A stretch of 44,068 nt of DNA from UBA4055 sp036721445 (GTDB taxonomy: Bacteria > UBA4055), in the NCBI GenBank assembly GCA_036721445.1, contig DAIMKZ010000006.1, forward strand, positions 1 through 44,068, given 5' to 3'. Positions 42,078 to 44,068 of this stretch are shown one piece after another. The stretch's first letter is position 1, and the number at the start of each line of letters is the position of its first letter. The position numbers and the translations under genes were made by a program. A model generated the notes under the pieces. The model had not been told where the DNA came from, did not search any database, and saw only the letters and a program-made list of their open reading frames with translations.

Positions 42078-43616
42078 ATGGATAACTCATCTGAAATTCT
42101 TTTTTCACCGGGAGATCACAGAGAAAGAAGGTTGTGGGAAAGAGTAACCGATGAAGACTGGAATGATCCTCAATGGCAGCTTAGGAATTCTATTACTTCT
42201 GTCGCGACGCTTTCAGAAGTAATAGACCTGAACGATCATCAGAAGTCAGAGATCGAAAGAGTTGTCATGACAATGAGATCAAAAGGAAGAGAACCGTTCA
42301 GGATCACTCCGTATTATGCTTCTTTGATCTCAAAAGACCCGTTCCACCCAAAACTTCTGCCGGGCGAGAAATCCTACAAGAGAATAGACCCCGTTTTCTG
42401 GCAGAGCGTACCGACACCGGCAAATCTGTTATTTCAGAACACCGGTAAAGAGGGTGCAATGGCCGAAGGAGCAAGAAGCTTCGGAGCGGCATATCAGCGG
42501 TATCCTAACAGAATCGCGCTTTTTGTTGCGGAGAATACAAGCTGTGCTTCTTTCTGTGTGCACTGCCAGAGAGCAAAGTCTCTGGACGGTTCGGCTGATG
42601 TTAATCTCAATGAGATAAAAAAAGGTCTGTTTTATATTTCCTACAACAGAAATATCGATGAAGTTCTGGTCACAGGCGGTGATGCTCTCAGGATCAGCGG
42701 GAATCTTCTGAAATTCGTTCTTGAGGAACTGAGCAGGATCGACCATCTGAGGGTTATACGCATAGCGACCAGAGTACCTGTTGTTCTTCCGATGGCAATA
42801 AATGAAAAAAGCCTTGAACTCATAAAGAGATCAGCAAACAGGTATTCCAGAGGCGTCCCGAAATATGTATATTTCATGACGCATATTAATCATTACAGAG
42901 AGATCACGAAAGATCTTCTCTCAGCTTCATCGCTGATTAGAGATTACGGTTTTACGATCCGTAATCAGACCGTCCTTCTGAATCACGTTAATGATTATTA
43001 TAAAACTCTCGCCGAAACATTCAGAAGGATGCTTTGGATAGGCATACATCCCTACTATCTTCTGCAGTGCCATAAAGAAAAAGGCATAGTCCATTTTATA
43101 ACACCGATTCAGATCGGTGAGCTTTATATGAAGCACCTTCAGGGCTGGATATCGGGGATATCACGACCTGACTACGCATACAACATCGAAGGGGGAGGCG
43201 GAAAAGTTCTTCTGATGCCTTCAGGTTACGACGCATTCAGGAAAGGTGACGATATTGAAAAAAAGATATCTGAAAGTTTCGCGACTGTGCATACATGGGA
43301 AGGCAGAACTCTGAAGGACTATGAAGCTCTGGGCAGAGCTACCAGAAATGAGTTTGAAAAGGCTGTAGAGATAATGAACAGATTTATCGGACGAAAAGGT
43401 GTTTTCGTTCCGAAGATCATTATAATTGACGAAAAAGGCGATCGTATAGAAACAACGAACAGGACAAAACTTCCGGGTCTGACCAATCTGAAGAAAGCCG
43501 ATCTGCTGAATTATAAGATCATTGACGGAACTCTTCCGCTGAACAACCCGAATGACATTTCAGACGAACTTACGGAAAAATATAAATTCTCGGATTATCC
43601 CGGAAAAAAATTGTAG
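42078..43616 (+). CDS. KamA-family radical SAM 2,3-aminomutase, altered substrate pocket
   Basis: A 512-residue PLP/radical SAM enzyme of the lysine 2,3-aminomutase family. The cluster motif is CASFCVHC (Cys 156, 160, 163) followed by Arg 165, which binds the substrate carboxylate. The PLP lysine lies in EGGGGKVLL (Lys 376). The two aspartates that hold the lysine side-chain amine in KamA (Asp293 and Asp330 of the clostridial enzyme) appear here as His 332 (QCHKEKG) and Asn 369 (YNIEGGGGK). Asn at the second site is also reported for glutamate 2,3-aminomutase. Lysine is therefore an unlikely substrate. N- and C-terminal extensions make it longer than KamA. Confidence 0.85.
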   Translation: MDNSSEILFSPGDHRERRLWERVTDEDWNDPQWQLRNSITSVATLSEVIDLNDHQKSEIERVVMTMRSKGREPFRITPYYASLISKDPFHPKLLPGEKSYKRIDPVFWQSVPTPANLLFQNTGKEGAMAEGARSFGAAYQRYPNRIALFVAENTSCASFCVHCQRAKSLDGSADVNLNEIKKGLFYISYNRNIDEVLVTGGDALRISGNLLKFVLEELSRIDHLRVIRIATRVPVVLPMAINEKSLELIKRSANRYSRGVPKYVYFMTHINHYREITKDLLSASSLIRDYGFTIRNQTVLLNHVNDYYKTLAETFRRMLWIGIHPYYLLQCHKEKGIVHFITPIQIGELYMKHLQGWISGISRPDYAYNIEGGGGKVLLMPSGYDAFRKGDDIEKKISESFATVHTWEGRTLKDYEALGRATRNEFEKAVEIMNRFIGRKGVFVPKIIIIDEKGDRIETTNRTKLPGLTNLKKADLLNYKIIDGTLPLNNPNDISDELTEKYKFSDYPGKKL

Positions 43617-43619
43617 AAT

Positions 43620-43946
43620 TCAAAGCATCAGCCTGTCTAACGGAAGATCGAACAGGAGAAAATCACCTTCGCTTTCCCAGCTTTTGAACCTGTTCTTTTT
43701 GAAAAGAACATTTGATTTTCTGTCCTTCTGACTTAAAACCGCGCATAAATTCTCCTGGCCGCTCTCGTAGGCGGTCTTCTTGGCAGCTTTTAAAAGTTCA
43801 ATGAATAATTCCGGTGTTTCAGCTTCAAAAAAACTCAAAAAAAGATCCTCTTTCTCTCTTATAGTATAGAGGCATAAAGCTCTGATCATGCCGTTCTCAG
43901 AAATTGAAATGATATCTCCCCTGCTGATGAAATCATTAAGTATCAT
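43620..43946 (-). CDS. Small GNAT-like protein
   Basis: A 108-residue protein whose second half (LLKAAKKTAYESGQENLCAVLSQ, then NVLFKKNRFKSWESEGDFLLFDL) resembles the end of a GNAT acetyltransferase domain, with the characteristic helix and final strands. The N-terminal acetyl-CoA half is shortened, and no clear Q/RxxGxG/A motif is visible, so activity is doubtful. Convergent with the aminomutase, with only 3 bases between stops. In known beta-lysine pathways an acetyltransferase accompanies KamA, but that partner is normally co-directional. Confidence 0.5.
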   Translation of the reverse strand: MILNDFISRGDIISISENGMIRALCLYTIREKEDLFLSFFEAETPELFIELLKAAKKTAYESGQENLCAVLSQKDRKSNVLFKKNRFKSWESEGDFLLFDLPLDRLML

Positions 43947-43973
43947 ATTTTCACTGAAAGGTTTAACTCCTTA

Positions 43974-44068
43974 ATGAAAATTTTAGAATCACTATTTGAT
44001 TTTTCCGGGGATCTTTTCTTTAATCCAAGTTTATATTGCAGTAAAGGTGCTGTTGAAGGTTGTCTATA
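43974..44068 (+). CDS. Start of a gene cut by the window end
   Basis: An open frame from ATG 43974 through the last base, encoding MKILESLFDFSGDLFFNPSL at its beginning. A weak AAAGG lies 12 bases upstream. Only 31 codons are visible; no family can be assigned, and chance is possible. Confidence 0.4.
   Translation, partial: MKILESLFDFSGDLFFNPSLYCSKGAVEGCL

Overview
The window looks like a chromosomal segment of an uncultured Gram-negative (diderm) bacterium of the FCB superphylum (Bacteroidetes / Cloacimonetes / Delongbacteria-like lineages). Pointers are a lipid A acyltransferase, an LptE-like lipoprotein next to a sigma-54-type activator, a gingipain-like C25 peptidase, a six-bladed beta-propeller lipoprotein, a large outer-membrane beta-barrel candidate, and promoters of Bacteroidetes type (TTG, exactly 20 bp, TAnnTT). 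Unlike typical Bacteroidetes, many genes have good Shine-Dalgarno sequences. The lineage call is inference; no rRNA gene is present.

Layout. 1-5226 (+): a cell-wall run with the end of a GlmU-type nucleotidyltransferase, a secreted beta-rich protein, a LytR_C anchor protein, murL, a MurD2-type ligase (together the L-Glu-then-epimerise route to D-Glu in peptidoglycan) and a membrane-less M48-like metallopeptidase with a TerB-like tail. 5194-9324 (-): purF heads an operon with a membrane sensor-like protein, a TPR protein, a coiled-coil protein and an L,D-transpeptidase-fold protein. 9404-11166: flavodoxin and a divergent acyltransferase. 11215-13091 (-): an AT-rich patch with a TetR regulator, its palindromic operator, and a retropepsin/PDZ lipoprotein whose signal peptide is broken by a one-base shift in a T6 run. 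13240-16092 (-): gingipain-like protease. 16273-18782 (+): two translationally coupled radical SAM enzymes. 18839-21180 (+): DUF58 protein and ahcY. 21177-24839 (-): CsgG/LpoB-like protein, hutD, FAD oxidoreductase, Gly-rich RRM protein. 25079-27215 (+): sigma-54 activator, LptE-like lipoprotein, adenosine-specific kinase. 27233-31480 (-): beta-propeller lipoprotein and large beta-barrel. 31660-36016 (+): secreted TPR-like protein and two tandem MIO-family ammonia-lyases, the second with Ala-Cys-Gly instead of Ala-Ser-Gly. 36057-40678: small BamE-like lipoprotein with a non-ATG start, rpmB, lpxL-type acyltransferase, gcvPA, gcvH, pilT. 40838-44068: lytic transglycosylase, a KamA-family aminomutase with an altered substrate pocket, a GNAT-like fragment, and a truncated gene start.

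The strongest unusual signals are: twelve promoters sharing an invariant 20-bp spacer, two of them implying leaderless mRNAs; the murL-murD2 pair; the natural Cys variant of the MIO triad; the KamA homologue lacking both lysine-binding aspartates; the coupled radical SAM pair of unknown product; and the split lipoprotein signal peptide. No CRISPR, rRNA, tRNA or insertion sequence was seen. No gene-free stretch exceeds about 180 bases.
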